This document shows, piece after piece, positions 50,407 to 58,425 of a DNA stretch of 64,000 nucleotides (positions within the stretch are counted from its first letter, which is position 1; the number at the start of each line of letters is the position of its first letter). The notes below the pieces were generated by a model, which did not search any database, was not told the DNA's origin, and saw only the letters and a list, made by a program, of their open reading frames with translations. A program made the position numbers and the translations under genes. Source of the DNA: CAYPGJ01 sp050174775. Lineage in GTDB: Bacteria; Planctomycetota; Phycisphaerae; Phycisphaerales; UBA1924. The DNA is taken from positions 248,001 through 312,000 of the forward strand of contig JBFXJP010000003.1 of NCBI GenBank assembly GCA_050174775.1, in the 5' to 3' direction.

Positions 50407-52029
50407 TCACTGCCCGCTCGGCAGATACTCCAGCGGCCCCCCCAACCCCAGCGGCGCCCCCGTCTGCAGCCACACCAGCATCATCACCGCCCACGCGATC
50501 CCGAAGCACACCGTGTACGGCAGCATCATCGCCACCATCGTCCCGATCCCCGCCTTCGGCGCGAAACGCTGCATCACCACGATGATGATCACCATGTACG
50601 AGTTCAAAGGCGTGATCACGTTCGTGATCGAGTCCCCGATCCGGTATGACATCTGCGCCAGCTCCGGCGAGATCCCCACCAGCATCAGCATCGGAATGAA
50701 GATCGGCGCCAGGATCGCGTACTTCGCGCTCATCGACCCGATGAACAAGTTGAAAAACGCCGACAACGCGATGAACAACAAAATCAGCACGCCCCTCGGC
50801 ATGTCCGCCGACGCCAGCGCCTCTCCCCCCGCCATCGCCAGCATCCGACCCAGATTCGAATAATTGAAATACGCGATGAACTGCGCCGCGAAGAACGCCA
50901 GCACCACCACCGGCGCCATCGCCTTCATCGAATCGTTCATCAGCGGGATCACGTCCGACACGCGCTTCACGCTGCCCGCCACCACCCCGTACGCCACCGC
51001 CGGCGCGAGAAACCCGAAGAAGATCATCGGGATGATCGACGCCGCCCACCTGGGCGACGCCGAGCTCGGCGCCTTCCCGAACAGCGGCCACCCCGGCATC
51101 GCCACGCACAACGCCCCGATCACAGCCACCACCACCAACGCGATCCCCGCGACCAGCAACCCGCGCTTCTCCTCTCGGCTCGGCCGCTCCCGCATCTCCG
51201 ACACCGCGCCACGGCTCGGCCCGCCCTCCTCCTCGCCCTTCCCGCTCAGCCTCGGCTCAACGATCCGCGCCGTCACAAACCACCCCACGAACGTCAGCAA
51301 AAACGTCGACACGATCATGAAGTACCAGTTGCACGTCGGCAGCACCTCGTACCCCGGATCAAGCAGCCGCGCCGCCGACGTCGACAGCCCCGCGATCACC
51401 GGATCGCCACCCGAGATGAACAGGTTCGCGCTGAACCCCCCCGACACACCCGCAAACACCGCGGCAATCCCCACCAGCGGCGCACGACCCACCGACTTGT
51501 ACAACGCGGCCGCCAGCGGCGGCAAAATGATGTACCCCGCGTCAGACCCCACCGACGACATCACCCCCAGAAATACCATCATCGGCGTCAACGCCTTCCT
51601 CGGCGTCACCAGCATCAAGCTCTTCAACGCCGCCGCGATCAGCCCCGTCCGCTCCGCCACACCGATCCCCAACATCCCGACGAGCACGATCCCCAGCGGC
51701 GGGAAGTTGATGAAGTTCGACACCATCGTCGAGATGCACCAATACAGCCCCGACGACGACAACAGACTCACCGGACGGATGTCCTCCCCCGTGTTCTCCA
51801 GCACCAGCGTTGGCTTCCCCGCCTCGTCCGTGCCGACGACCGGCCGCACCTCCGGCACCTCCCACCCCATCGACGCCCCCAGCGCCGACACACCCATCAC
51901 GATCAGCGTCCCGATCACGAACAACACCGACGGGTCGGGCAGCTTGTTTCCCACCACCTCGATCAGGTCCAGCGGGTTCCACCGCTTCTTCCGCGCCGTC
52001 GCCGTGCCGCCGCTCGCCTGTTCCGCCAT
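50407..52029 (-). CDS. AbgT-family transporter
   Basis: The 540-residue membrane protein has about twelve to thirteen hydrophobic segments and AbgT features: 'WNPLDLIEVVGNKLPDPSVL' at the N-terminus, 'YIILPPLAAALYKSVGRAPL', 'FSANLFISGGDPVIAGLSTS', 'FIAYFNYSNLGRMLA' and 'GDSITNVITPLNSYMVIIIV'. AbgT proteins import p-aminobenzoyl-glutamate (E. coli) or export sulfonamides (MtrF type). Start ATG 52029 follows no strong Shine-Dalgarno. The gene is flanked on both sides by repeats of one family (50013-50360 and 52101-52938), suggesting insertion by recombination between repeats. Confidence 0.88.
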   Translation of the reverse strand: MAEQASGGTATARKKRWNPLDLIEVVGNKLPDPSVLFVIGTLIVMGVSALGASMGWEVPEVRPVVGTDEAGKPTLVLENTGEDIRPVSLLSSSGLYWCISTMVSNFINFPPLGIVLVGMLGIGVAERTGLIAAALKSLMLVTPRKALTPMMVFLGVMSSVGSDAGYIILPPLAAALYKSVGRAPLVGIAAVFAGVSGGFSANLFISGGDPVIAGLSTSAARLLDPGYEVLPTCNWYFMIVSTFLLTFVGWFVTARIVEPRLSGKGEEEGGPSRGAVSEMRERPSREEKRGLLVAGIALVVVAVIGALCVAMPGWPLFGKAPSSASPRWAASIIPMIFFGFLAPAVAYGVVAGSVKRVSDVIPLMNDSMKAMAPVVVLAFFAAQFIAYFNYSNLGRMLAMAGGEALASADMPRGVLILLFIALSAFFNLFIGSMSAKYAILAPIFIPMLMLVGISPELAQMSYRIGDSITNVITPLNSYMVIIIVVMQRFAPKAGIGTMVAMMLPYTVCFGIAWAVMMLVWLQTGAPLGLGGPLEYLPSGQ

Positions 52030-52100
52030 GTCGCTGCTCCGTGAGGCTCGAGAGTCCGAAGGAGCGGCGACGGTACACGCCAACACTGACCCCCGCGACC

Positions 52101-52300
52101 GAGCCGCGACCAATCCGGGGGGCCACCTCTCCCACTCGTGCCCCCGGGGGCGAATGGGAGAAGGCAGGGTGAGGGCTCCATGGCCTCCTTCTCCTCTTTC
52201 CCTCTGCCTTTGCATCCGCGCACCTCGCCTCGTCAATCCGGAGCGTGTTCCGCGTCTTCGTGTGCATAGCGAGACGCGACTGGAAAGGAGCGTCTACCTC
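52101..52300. repeat. Composite repeat (copy 3, long form)
   Basis: Hairpin block (CCTCTCCCACTCG, CGAATGGGAGAAGGC) followed by GGCTCCATGGCCTC, TCAATCCGGAGC and GCATAGCGAGACGCGAC with AGGAGCGTCTACC. About 200 bp; matched by 52743-52938. Confidence 0.75.
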
Positions 52301-52377
52301 ATCTCGTTCTTCTCATGGCCTCGCCCACGCACCCCTCCCCCATCGTGTGAGCACGTCATTCGCGCATCACGCCCGAC

Positions 52378-52405
52378 AAACGAGACGCGACTGTAAAGGA
52401 GCGTG
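52378..52405. repeat. Partial copy of the composite repeat (GAGACGCGAC part)
   Basis: CAAACGAGACGCGACTGTAA then AGGAGCGT; the 3' part of the unit only. The stretch 52030-52983 contains no gene that I can support. Confidence 0.6.
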
Positions 52406-52579
52406 GCTCGCCCTTCCTCTCCCGCTCGCGGCTCTGAGCGAGCGGAAGAGGACCGAGGTGAGGGCTCCACCGGGGGCGCATCGCTCCTTTGCTACATCGC
52501 CTCGTACTGAGGCAGACGGACGTGACCTCAGCATCGTCGGATGTCGGCCTTTCCGCTTTGCGCTCCCCGCCCCCATCGT

Positions 52580-52614
52580 GCGTGTGTCATGGCCTACCGC
52601 GCAGCGTGGGTCCG
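52580..52614. repeat. GTGCCGTGGCCT dispersed repeat, copy 3 (diverged)
   Basis: GCGTGTGTCATGGCCTACCG then CGCAGCGTGGGTCCG. Confidence 0.55.
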
Positions 52615-52643
52615 CGCGACTTCCTTCATCAAGCCGCGGAGCG

Positions 52644-52732
52644 GCGCAAGCCAATAGCCCCGGGCGTGAGCCCGGGGTTCGCGCGTCACTCTTCAATCTC
52701 CCGAGCCCCGGAGGGGCGACACTCCTCAACGC
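52644..52732. repeat. CCCCGGGC-GTGA-GCCCGGGG palindromic element
   Basis: Hairpin CCCCGGGC with loop GTGA and GCCCGGGG (52659-52678) in a block ending CCGAGCCCCGGAGGGGCGAC. I recall similar blocks scattered in planctomycete genomes, where they give spurious peptides; that recollection is unverified. Confidence 0.55.
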
Positions 52733-52742
52733 CTCGACAAAC

Positions 52743-52938
52743 GAGCCGAGACCAATCCGGGGGCCACCTCTCCCATTCACGTTCTCGTGAATGGGAGAGG
52801 GCAGGGAGAGGGCTCCATGGCCTCTCTCTTCTCTTTGACTATGCCTCACCGCTCGCGCACCCCGCCCGGTCAATCCGGAGCCCGTTCGCGCTCTTCGCGC
52901 CCATAGCGAGACGCGACCGGGAGGGAGCGTCTACCCCC
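52743..52938. repeat. Composite repeat (copy 4, long form)
   Basis: Same order of blocks as 52101-52300, with the hairpin CTCCCATTCACG/CGTGAATGGGAG better preserved. Confidence 0.75.
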
Positions 52939-52983
52939 TCTCCTTCTCCTCCCCGCCTCATCCCTTCAAACGCCCCCCCTCCC

Positions 52984-54105
52984 TCAAACCCCCACATCCT
53001 CCGCCTCTTCCTCCCGTGCCCACTCACTGAACCGCCGCAATCCCCCACCCTCAAACTCCTCCAGCGCCGCCATCACCTCTGACGGATCAGCCGCCAGCCT
53101 CACCCGCTCCCGCAGCGGCTTGCAGGGCCCAAGCCGCTTCCCGAACCACGTGATCCTTCTCCGAATCTGCATCATCGCATACCGCTCATCCCGGTACTCC
53201 ACCATCAACGCCAAGTACCGCCGAACGATGTCCAGCTTCTCGTTCTCGCTCGGCTCAGGCGGAATCAAACCCGTCGTCTGCAACGCCCACGCATCCCGAA
53301 ACAACCAAGGCGCCGAGAACGCCCCCCTCCCGATCATCACCCCCGCACACCCCGTCTCGCGCATCATCGACACCACATCACCCGCCTCGCGCACGTCACC
53401 ATTCCCGATCACCGGCACGCTCGGCGCCACCGACCGCACCGCCTCCACCACGCGCCGAATCCCCTCCCGGTGACACTCCCCCGTGAACTTCTGCAGCGCA
53501 TACCGCCCGTGCACCGTGATCATCGCGCACCCAGCGCGAACAAGATCAACCGCCAACCCCGGCGCCGCATCCCTTGAGTGATCCACCACGCCCCGCGCAT
53601 CAATCGGATATTCCCACCCCAGCCGCAGCTTCGCCGTCACCGGAACCGCGCCACCCGACTCCTCCTCCACCGCGCGCACCACCTTCTCCACCATGCGCAC
53701 CGTGCGGCACGGCTCGCACAGCAACTTCGATCCCCCGTCCTTCTTCGTCACCTTGTCGACCGGACACCCCATGTTGATGTCGATCACCGTGGCCCCATGC
53801 CGCACGGCCCACCGCGCCCCCTCAGCAAGAATGTCCCCGTCCCCCCCGTAGAGCTGCATCCCCACCGGCTGATCGAGATCGTTCGTCCGCGCAAGGTCGA
53901 GCGACGTCGCCGTGCCGCGCAGCAATCCCTGCGGCGAGAGCAGGTCCGTGCACGCCAGCCCCACCCCCCCGAGCGCGCGCACCACCACCCGAAACGCCAG
54001 GTCGCAATACCCGGCGACCGGCGCCAAAAGAAGGTTCGTCTCCAGACGAACCGGTCCGACCTGGAGGGGGGCGGGCGTCGTCAAGCAGCCCCATGGTATG
54101 ACCAC
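52984..54105 (-). CDS. tRNA-dihydrouridine synthase
   Basis: Dus enzymes reduce specific uridines in tRNA with FMN and NADPH. The 373-residue product has 'LLLAPVAGYCDLAFRVVVRA', 'VIDINMGCPVDKVTKKDGGS' (catalytic-Cys motif NMGCPVDK), 'AKLRLGWEYP', 'MITVHGRYALQKFTG' and 'PVIGNGDVREAGD'. It resembles DusB. The start is uncertain: GTG 54105 or TTG 54084 in frame; the ATG nearby is in another frame. Between its start region and the TolQ gene lies about 130 bp. Confidence 0.88.
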   Translation of the reverse strand: MVIPWGCLTTPAPLQVGPVRLETNLLLAPVAGYCDLAFRVVVRALGGVGLACTDLLSPQGLLRGTATSLDLARTNDLDQPVGMQLYGGDGDILAEGARWAVRHGATVIDINMGCPVDKVTKKDGGSKLLCEPCRTVRMVEKVVRAVEEESGGAVPVTAKLRLGWEYPIDARGVVDHSRDAAPGLAVDLVRAGCAMITVHGRYALQKFTGECHREGIRRVVEAVRSVAPSVPVIGNGDVREAGDVVSMMRETGCAGVMIGRGAFSAPWLFRDAWALQTTGLIPPEPSENEKLDIVRRYLALMVEYRDERYAMMQIRRRITWFGKRLGPCKPLRERVRLAADPSEVMAALEEFEGGGLRRFSEWAREEEAEDVGV

Positions 54106-54233
54106 GATTCGGCGCACCCACCCGCGAACAACACCCCCGCGGCCAAAAGTCGGGACACCCGTCAAAACACCCTCGGGAACCCCGAAGCCCATCCCGCCGA
54201 AGGGGGTACCATCACCCGCGAAACGGAGGCCGC

Positions 54234-55049
54234 GTGACGAATCGAGCGATCGGACGAGTCGGAATATGGCTTCTGGGGGCTGCGGCGGCCGGAGCCGCGT
54301 GGGCGCAGGGCAACATGACCAGCGGCGCCGCCACCCAGGTCGAGGGCGTCAGCGTCCTCAACCTCTTCCGCCAGTCCTTCGACTTCTTCACCATCCTCAT
54401 CATCGCCGGCTCCGTTGCCGCCGTCGCCATTATCGTCCGCTGTGCCATAGTCTTACGACGATCCGTCATCCTCCCCGACGCCTCCACCGCCACCATCCGC
54501 CAGTTCATCGCCGAGCGCCAGTGGCCCGAACTCCAACGCTTCGTCTCCGAAGATTCCAGCATGCTGTCCCGCGTCCTGCGCGAGACCCTGCCACGGCTAC
54601 GCAACAATCCGGGCGTCGGCGCGGTCGGTGAAGCGGCTGACGACGCGGCCGACGCAGAAGCCACACGCCTCTCGCGCGAAGTTGAGTGGCTGGGCGTCCT
54701 CGGCAATCTCGGCCCCCTGCTCGGGCTGGTCGGCACCGTCTGGGGCATGATCATCGCGTTCACCGGCATCGGCTCGACCGGCGGCCAGGCCGCGGCGTCC
54801 ATGCTCTCGATCGGCATCGCCAAAGCCCTCTTCCACACGTTCCTGGGCCTGCTCCTCGCGATCCCCAGCCTGCTGGCGTACGGGGTGTTCCGCGAGCGGC
54901 TCGACCGGCTGACGGCGGAAGGCGCGGCGCTCGCGTCGGACCTTGCCAAGGCCACTGCGATTGGCGTCTCGGGCGGGGCGCCCCCCGCCTCCCCGACCAC
55001 GGGCGGCCCGAACGCGCAGGGGCGGACGAGCCCCACGGCGGCGGTGTGA
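54234..55049 (+). CDS. TolQ/ExbB/MotA-family proton channel protein
   Basis: The 271-residue inner-membrane protein starts at GTG 54234 after GGAGG. It has a signal-like N-terminal hydrophobic segment, 'FFTILIIAGSVAAVAIIVRC' as the next helix, and the conserved pair 'WLGVLGNLGPLLGLVGTVWG' and 'IAKALFHTFLGLLLAIPSLL', which line the channel. Such proteins energise TonB or Tol systems using proton flow, working with ExbD/TolR partners, two of which follow. A low-complexity tail ends the protein. Confidence 0.9.
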   Translation: MTNRAIGRVGIWLLGAAAAGAAWAQGNMTSGAATQVEGVSVLNLFRQSFDFFTILIIAGSVAAVAIIVRCAIVLRRSVILPDASTATIRQFIAERQWPELQRFVSEDSSMLSRVLRETLPRLRNNPGVGAVGEAADDAADAEATRLSREVEWLGVLGNLGPLLGLVGTVWGMIIAFTGIGSTGGQAAASMLSIGIAKALFHTFLGLLLAIPSLLAYGVFRERLDRLTAEGAALASDLAKATAIGVSGGAPPASPTTGGPNAQGRTSPTAAV

Positions 55050-55059
55050 GGAACGCGTC

Positions 55060-55494
55060 ATGAGCGCACGGCGCCATCGGCGACGATCCAGGCAGCACGC
55101 GCACCACGCGACCAACGTCACGCCGCTCATCGACGTCGTGATGGTGCTCATCATCTTCTATCTCATGGTGGGCTCGTTCATCGCGTCGGACTTCGTCGAT
55201 CTGCCCCTGCCGTTCTCGGTGAAGGGGGAGGTCTCGGAGAGCCCGGAGGTGTTCACGGTGAACCTCGCGCGTGTCGAGGGGGGTGACCGGGTGCAGATCA
55301 TCGTCGGGGGTGAGGAGTGCGATCTGCCGCAGCTGGAGCGGGAGCTGCGCGAGGCGCTCGCGAAGGATCGCAAGCTGGGCGTGCAGCTGCGTGCGCAGCG
55401 GGACCTCCCGTATCGCGCGGTGGAGCCGGTGGTGCGCGCGATGGGCAAGGCGGGCGCCGGGATGATCCGGCTCGTGACGGAGCGGGCGTCATGA
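55060..55494 (+). CDS. ExbD/TolR-family protein 1
   Basis: The 144-residue protein starts at ATG 55060, ten bases after the TolQ-like stop. It has a basic N-terminus (HRRRSRQHAHH), one membrane helix with the family's key Asp in 'VTPLIDVVMVLIIFYLM', and a periplasmic domain ending 'AVEPVVRAMGKAGAGMIRL'. The Asp (about residue 25) takes part in proton movement. It partners the TolQ/ExbB-like protein upstream. Its stop overlaps the next gene by ATGA. Confidence 0.9.
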   Translation: MSARRHRRRSRQHAHHATNVTPLIDVVMVLIIFYLMVGSFIASDFVDLPLPFSVKGEVSESPEVFTVNLARVEGGDRVQIIVGGEECDLPQLERELREALAKDRKLGVQLRAQRDLPYRAVEPVVRAMGKAGAGMIRLVTERAS

Positions 55495-55958
55495 GCCGGC
55501 GTCGCACGCACAAGCGGGGCGCCTTCGGGCCCAACATGACGCCCATGGTGGACGTGGTCATGGTGATCCTGGTGTTCTTCATGGGCGCGATGGGGCTCGC
55601 GGCCGTGGAGCAGCACTTGCGGACGGGGGCGCCGAAGGAAGCGCGGGACCAGTCGTCGTCGGAGACGGCGCAGGAGAGCAAGGCTCAGGCGAAGGGCGAG
55701 GAGGCGACATCGCGCGCGGTGCTGCGTCTGCGTCGGGCCGGGGGGGTGACGGTGGTGAGCGGGCTGGGGATGGAGTCGGCGCCGCTGGCGGAGGTGGACC
55801 GGAAGCTGTCGGACTTTGCGCAGGCGGGTGCTGGTGACGGGCTGATTGTGATCGTGGCGCCGAGCGGGGACGTGCCGTACCAGGACGTGGTGATCGTGCA
55901 CGATTCGTGCGCGAAGGCGGGGTTGCAGAACGTGCGTCTCGGGGTGATCGGGGAGTAG
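55491..55958 (+). CDS. ExbD/TolR-family protein 2
   Basis: The 155-residue protein is a second TolR: 'MTPMVDVVMVILVFFMGAMG' holds the membrane helix and Asp, and a periplasmic part follows with an acidic, low-complexity insert ('SSSETAQESKAQAKGEEA') and a C-terminal 'VPYQDVVIVHDSCAKAGLQ'. The ATGA overlap shows translational coupling. Two TolR/ExbD proteins per TolQ are common in planctomycetes and other phyla; the two may form a mixed dimer. Confidence 0.88.
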   Translation: MSRRRTHKRGAFGPNMTPMVDVVMVILVFFMGAMGLAAVEQHLRTGAPKEARDQSSSETAQESKAQAKGEEATSRAVLRLRRAGGVTVVSGLGMESAPLAEVDRKLSDFAQAGAGDGLIVIVAPSGDVPYQDVVIVHDSCAKAGLQNVRLGVIGE

Positions 55959-55998
55959 GTGAGGGCGTGGGCCGCGGCCCGCCGGTAGGATCGGCGCT

Positions 55999-57516
55999 GT
56001 GTATCAGGCGTTGCTGACCCGACGATACTTGCGCGCGAGGGTGATGCCGCTGCTGGCTGCGGTGGCGGTGGCGTTGTGCACGGCGATGGTGATCGTGGTG
56101 TGGTCGGTGATGGGTGGTTTCCTGTCGATGCTGCTCTCGTCGGGTCGCGCGTTGATGGGTGACGTGCTGATCTCGTGGCCGGTGGTGGGGATGGCGCATT
56201 ACGAGGCGTTGCAGCGCGATCTCGAGTCGGACCCGCTGGTGGAGGCGACGACACACGTGATCGAGACGCCTGGGCTGGTCGCCACGCCCGACGGCAACAT
56301 CTCGATGGTGCAGGTGATCGGGATCGACGGGCCGACGTACGACCGGGTGACGGGGTACGGGGATTCGATCTGGTGGAAGCCGCTGGCGAAGCCGCTGGCG
56401 AAGGACCATGCGCAGGCGGACCTGCGGCTCAAGATGAAGACGGACTGGTTGTCGCGCGCGGCGCTTGAGATGACGGCGCCCGGTGACGGGAGCGGGCCCG
56501 GGGCGCCAGCTGCGGTGCCGGGGATCGAGGTGGCGCGTTTGAACCGGCGGACGGCGGGCGGGTGGTACGAGCCGCGCGCGGTGCTGGGGAGGGACGAACT
56601 GACGCTGAGCGTGCTTCCGGTGAGCGAGCGGGGGGTGGCTGTGAATGTCGAGGCGCGCCGTTTCCCGATCGTGAACAACTTTCGGACGGGGTTGTTCGAG
56701 GTGGATGCGCGCACGGTGCTGGTGCGGTTCGACGCGCTGCAGGAGATGCTGCAGATGCAGGGCGCGCAGCGCGCGGTGCGCGATGTCGGGGAGGTTCCTT
56801 CCGCGCCGGGGTTCGGCGTGACGCGGCGCGCGGACGGGCGGGAGGCGTTCCTCGAGCCGAGCGGGCTGGAGGAGGACCCCGCTCGCGCCACGTCGGTGCT
56901 GGTGCGCGCCAAGCCCGGGGTGACGGCTCTGGCGCTCCGGCAGCGGTGCGAGCAGATCTACGCGTCGTTCGCGGCGGACCTGCCGGGCCGGGTTCCGCCG
57001 GCGGGCTCGATCGCGATCTACACGTGGGATGAACGGCCCAACGTCGCGGGGTTCATCCAGGCGGTTCGGAAGGAGATCGCGCTGGTGCTCTTTCTCTTCG
57101 GGTTCATCTCGATGACGGCGGTGTTCCTGGTGTTCGCGATCTTCTGGTCGATGGTGAGCGAGAAGACGAAGGACATCGGCGTGCTGCGCGCGATCGGCGC
57201 GAGCCGAGGGGGAGTGGCGTGGCTCTTCGTGCGGTACGGGATGGTGATCGGCGCGATCGGCTCGGCGTGCGGGGGCGTGCTGGCGGTGCTGGTGGTGAAG
57301 AACATCAATCCGATCCATGACTGGCTGGGGCGTGCGCTGGGGATCGTGGTGTGGGACCCGTCGGTGTACTACTTCACGCGGATCCCGAGCCAGGTGGAGC
57401 CGGAGCGCGCGGCCATGGTGCTGGTGGCCGGGGTGCTGGTGAGCGCGATCGGGGCGCTGGCGCCTGCGGTGAAGGCGGCGCGGATGGACCCGGTGAGGGC
57501 GTTGCGGTTCGAATGA
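55999..57516 (+). CDS. ABC transporter permease, LolC/FtsX type
   Basis: The 505-residue protein starts at GTG 55999. It has one N-terminal membrane helix ('LLAAVAVALCTAMVIVVWSV'), a periplasmic domain of about 320 residues, and three C-terminal helices with the FtsX-domain hallmark 'KTKDIGVLRAIGASRGGVAW'. This layout is that of LolC/LolE and MacB-like permeases, which extract lipoproteins or other envelope substrates without translocating them across the membrane. The next gene encodes the matching ATPase, overlapping by ATGA. Confidence 0.85.
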   Translation: MYQALLTRRYLRARVMPLLAAVAVALCTAMVIVVWSVMGGFLSMLLSSGRALMGDVLISWPVVGMAHYEALQRDLESDPLVEATTHVIETPGLVATPDGNISMVQVIGIDGPTYDRVTGYGDSIWWKPLAKPLAKDHAQADLRLKMKTDWLSRAALEMTAPGDGSGPGAPAAVPGIEVARLNRRTAGGWYEPRAVLGRDELTLSVLPVSERGVAVNVEARRFPIVNNFRTGLFEVDARTVLVRFDALQEMLQMQGAQRAVRDVGEVPSAPGFGVTRRADGREAFLEPSGLEEDPARATSVLVRAKPGVTALALRQRCEQIYASFAADLPGRVPPAGSIAIYTWDERPNVAGFIQAVRKEIALVLFLFGFISMTAVFLVFAIFWSMVSEKTKDIGVLRAIGASRGGVAWLFVRYGMVIGAIGSACGGVLAVLVVKNINPIHDWLGRALGIVVWDPSVYYFTRIPSQVEPERAAMVLVAGVLVSAIGALAPAVKAARMDPVRALRFE

Positions 57517-58331
57517 GCGAGCACACCTCTCAGGTCGAGCATCGATCCGGCGAGCCGATCGTCGAGGCGGTCGACGTGCGGAAGACGTACCGGCTGGGGC
57601 GCATGGAGACACCGGTGCTGCGCGGGGCTTCGGTGCGCGTGATGAAGGGGGAGTGGGTGGCCGTGCTCGGGGCCTCGGGCTCGGGGAAGTCCACGCTGCT
57701 GCACCTGCTCGGCGGGTTGGACCGGCCTGATCGCGCGGCGCAGCGCTGCGTGTCGTGCGGGGCTGCGTCGTCGGGGGCAGGGGCGTGCGCGTGCGGGGGG
57801 AGGGTGGAGCGCGTGAGTGGGGGGGAGGTGCGGCACGAGGGCGTGTCGCTCGTGGGGATGGAGGCGCGCGGGCTGGATCGCGTGCGTCGGTTCGGGGTGG
57901 GGTTCGTCTTCCAGTTCTACCACCTGCTCCCCGAGTTGAACGTGGAGGAGAACGTGCTTGTCGCGACGATGAGCGCGCACGGGCGGGCCGGGTACGCGCG
58001 CGTGCGCGAGGAGGCGCGGGCGCGCGCGGCGTCGCTGCTCGAGGCGTTCGGGCTCGCGCATCGGCTGCGGCATCGGCCGACGGAGCTGTCGGGGGGGGAG
58101 CGTCAGCGGGTGGCGATCGCGCGGGCGCTCATCAACGAGCCTCCGGTGCTGCTGGCGGACGAGCCCACGGGGAATCTGGATCGCGTGACGGGGGCGTCGA
58201 TCCTGGACGCTCTGGCGGCGCTGCACCGCGAGCGTGCGCAGACGATGGTGGTGGTGACGCACGATGAGACGGTGGCGGCGCGTGCGGACCGGGTGGTGCG
58301 CTTGCGCGACGGGCGTGTGGTCGAGGAGTGA
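57513..58331 (+). CDS. ABC transporter ATPase, LolD type, with a Cys-rich insertion
   Basis: The 272-residue ATPase has Walker A GASGSGKS (residues 53-60), Q-loop Gln134, signature LSGGE (192-196), Walker B VLLADEPTG and H-loop His250. It would power the permease encoded just upstream. Between Walker A and the Q-loop, residues about 73-104 form an insertion with Cys79, Cys82, Cys92 and Cys94 ('RCVSCGAASSGAGACACGG'), like a small zinc ribbon, not found in E. coli LolD. It accounts for the extra length (usual about 230). Confidence 0.88.
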   Translation: MSEHTSQVEHRSGEPIVEAVDVRKTYRLGRMETPVLRGASVRVMKGEWVAVLGASGSGKSTLLHLLGGLDRPDRAAQRCVSCGAASSGAGACACGGRVERVSGGEVRHEGVSLVGMEARGLDRVRRFGVGFVFQFYHLLPELNVEENVLVATMSAHGRAGYARVREEARARAASLLEAFGLAHRLRHRPTELSGGERQRVAIARALINEPPVLLADEPTGNLDRVTGASILDALAALHRERAQTMVVVTHDETVAARADRVVRLRDGRVVEE

Positions 58332-58352
58332 GCGGGGCGCGCGGGCGCGAAG

Positions 58353-58382
58353 AAAAAGCCCGATCGGCGTGCCGACCGGGCT
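58353..58382 (-). terminator. Bidirectional terminator between LolD and the gene at 58426
   Basis: AGCCCGATCGGC/GCCGACCGGGCT stem with a short GT loop; TTTTT follows on the minus strand, CTTTG on the plus strand. It can serve both convergent genes. Confidence 0.8.
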
Positions 58383-58425
58383 TTGTGCTCATCGTGGCTC
58401 GCGCGGAGCGCGAGGGTTCAGCGGC

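Noticed and set aside
50864..52396. 510-codon plus-strand frame opposite the AbgT gene
   Set aside because: Antisense to a clear membrane protein; its end runs into repeats.
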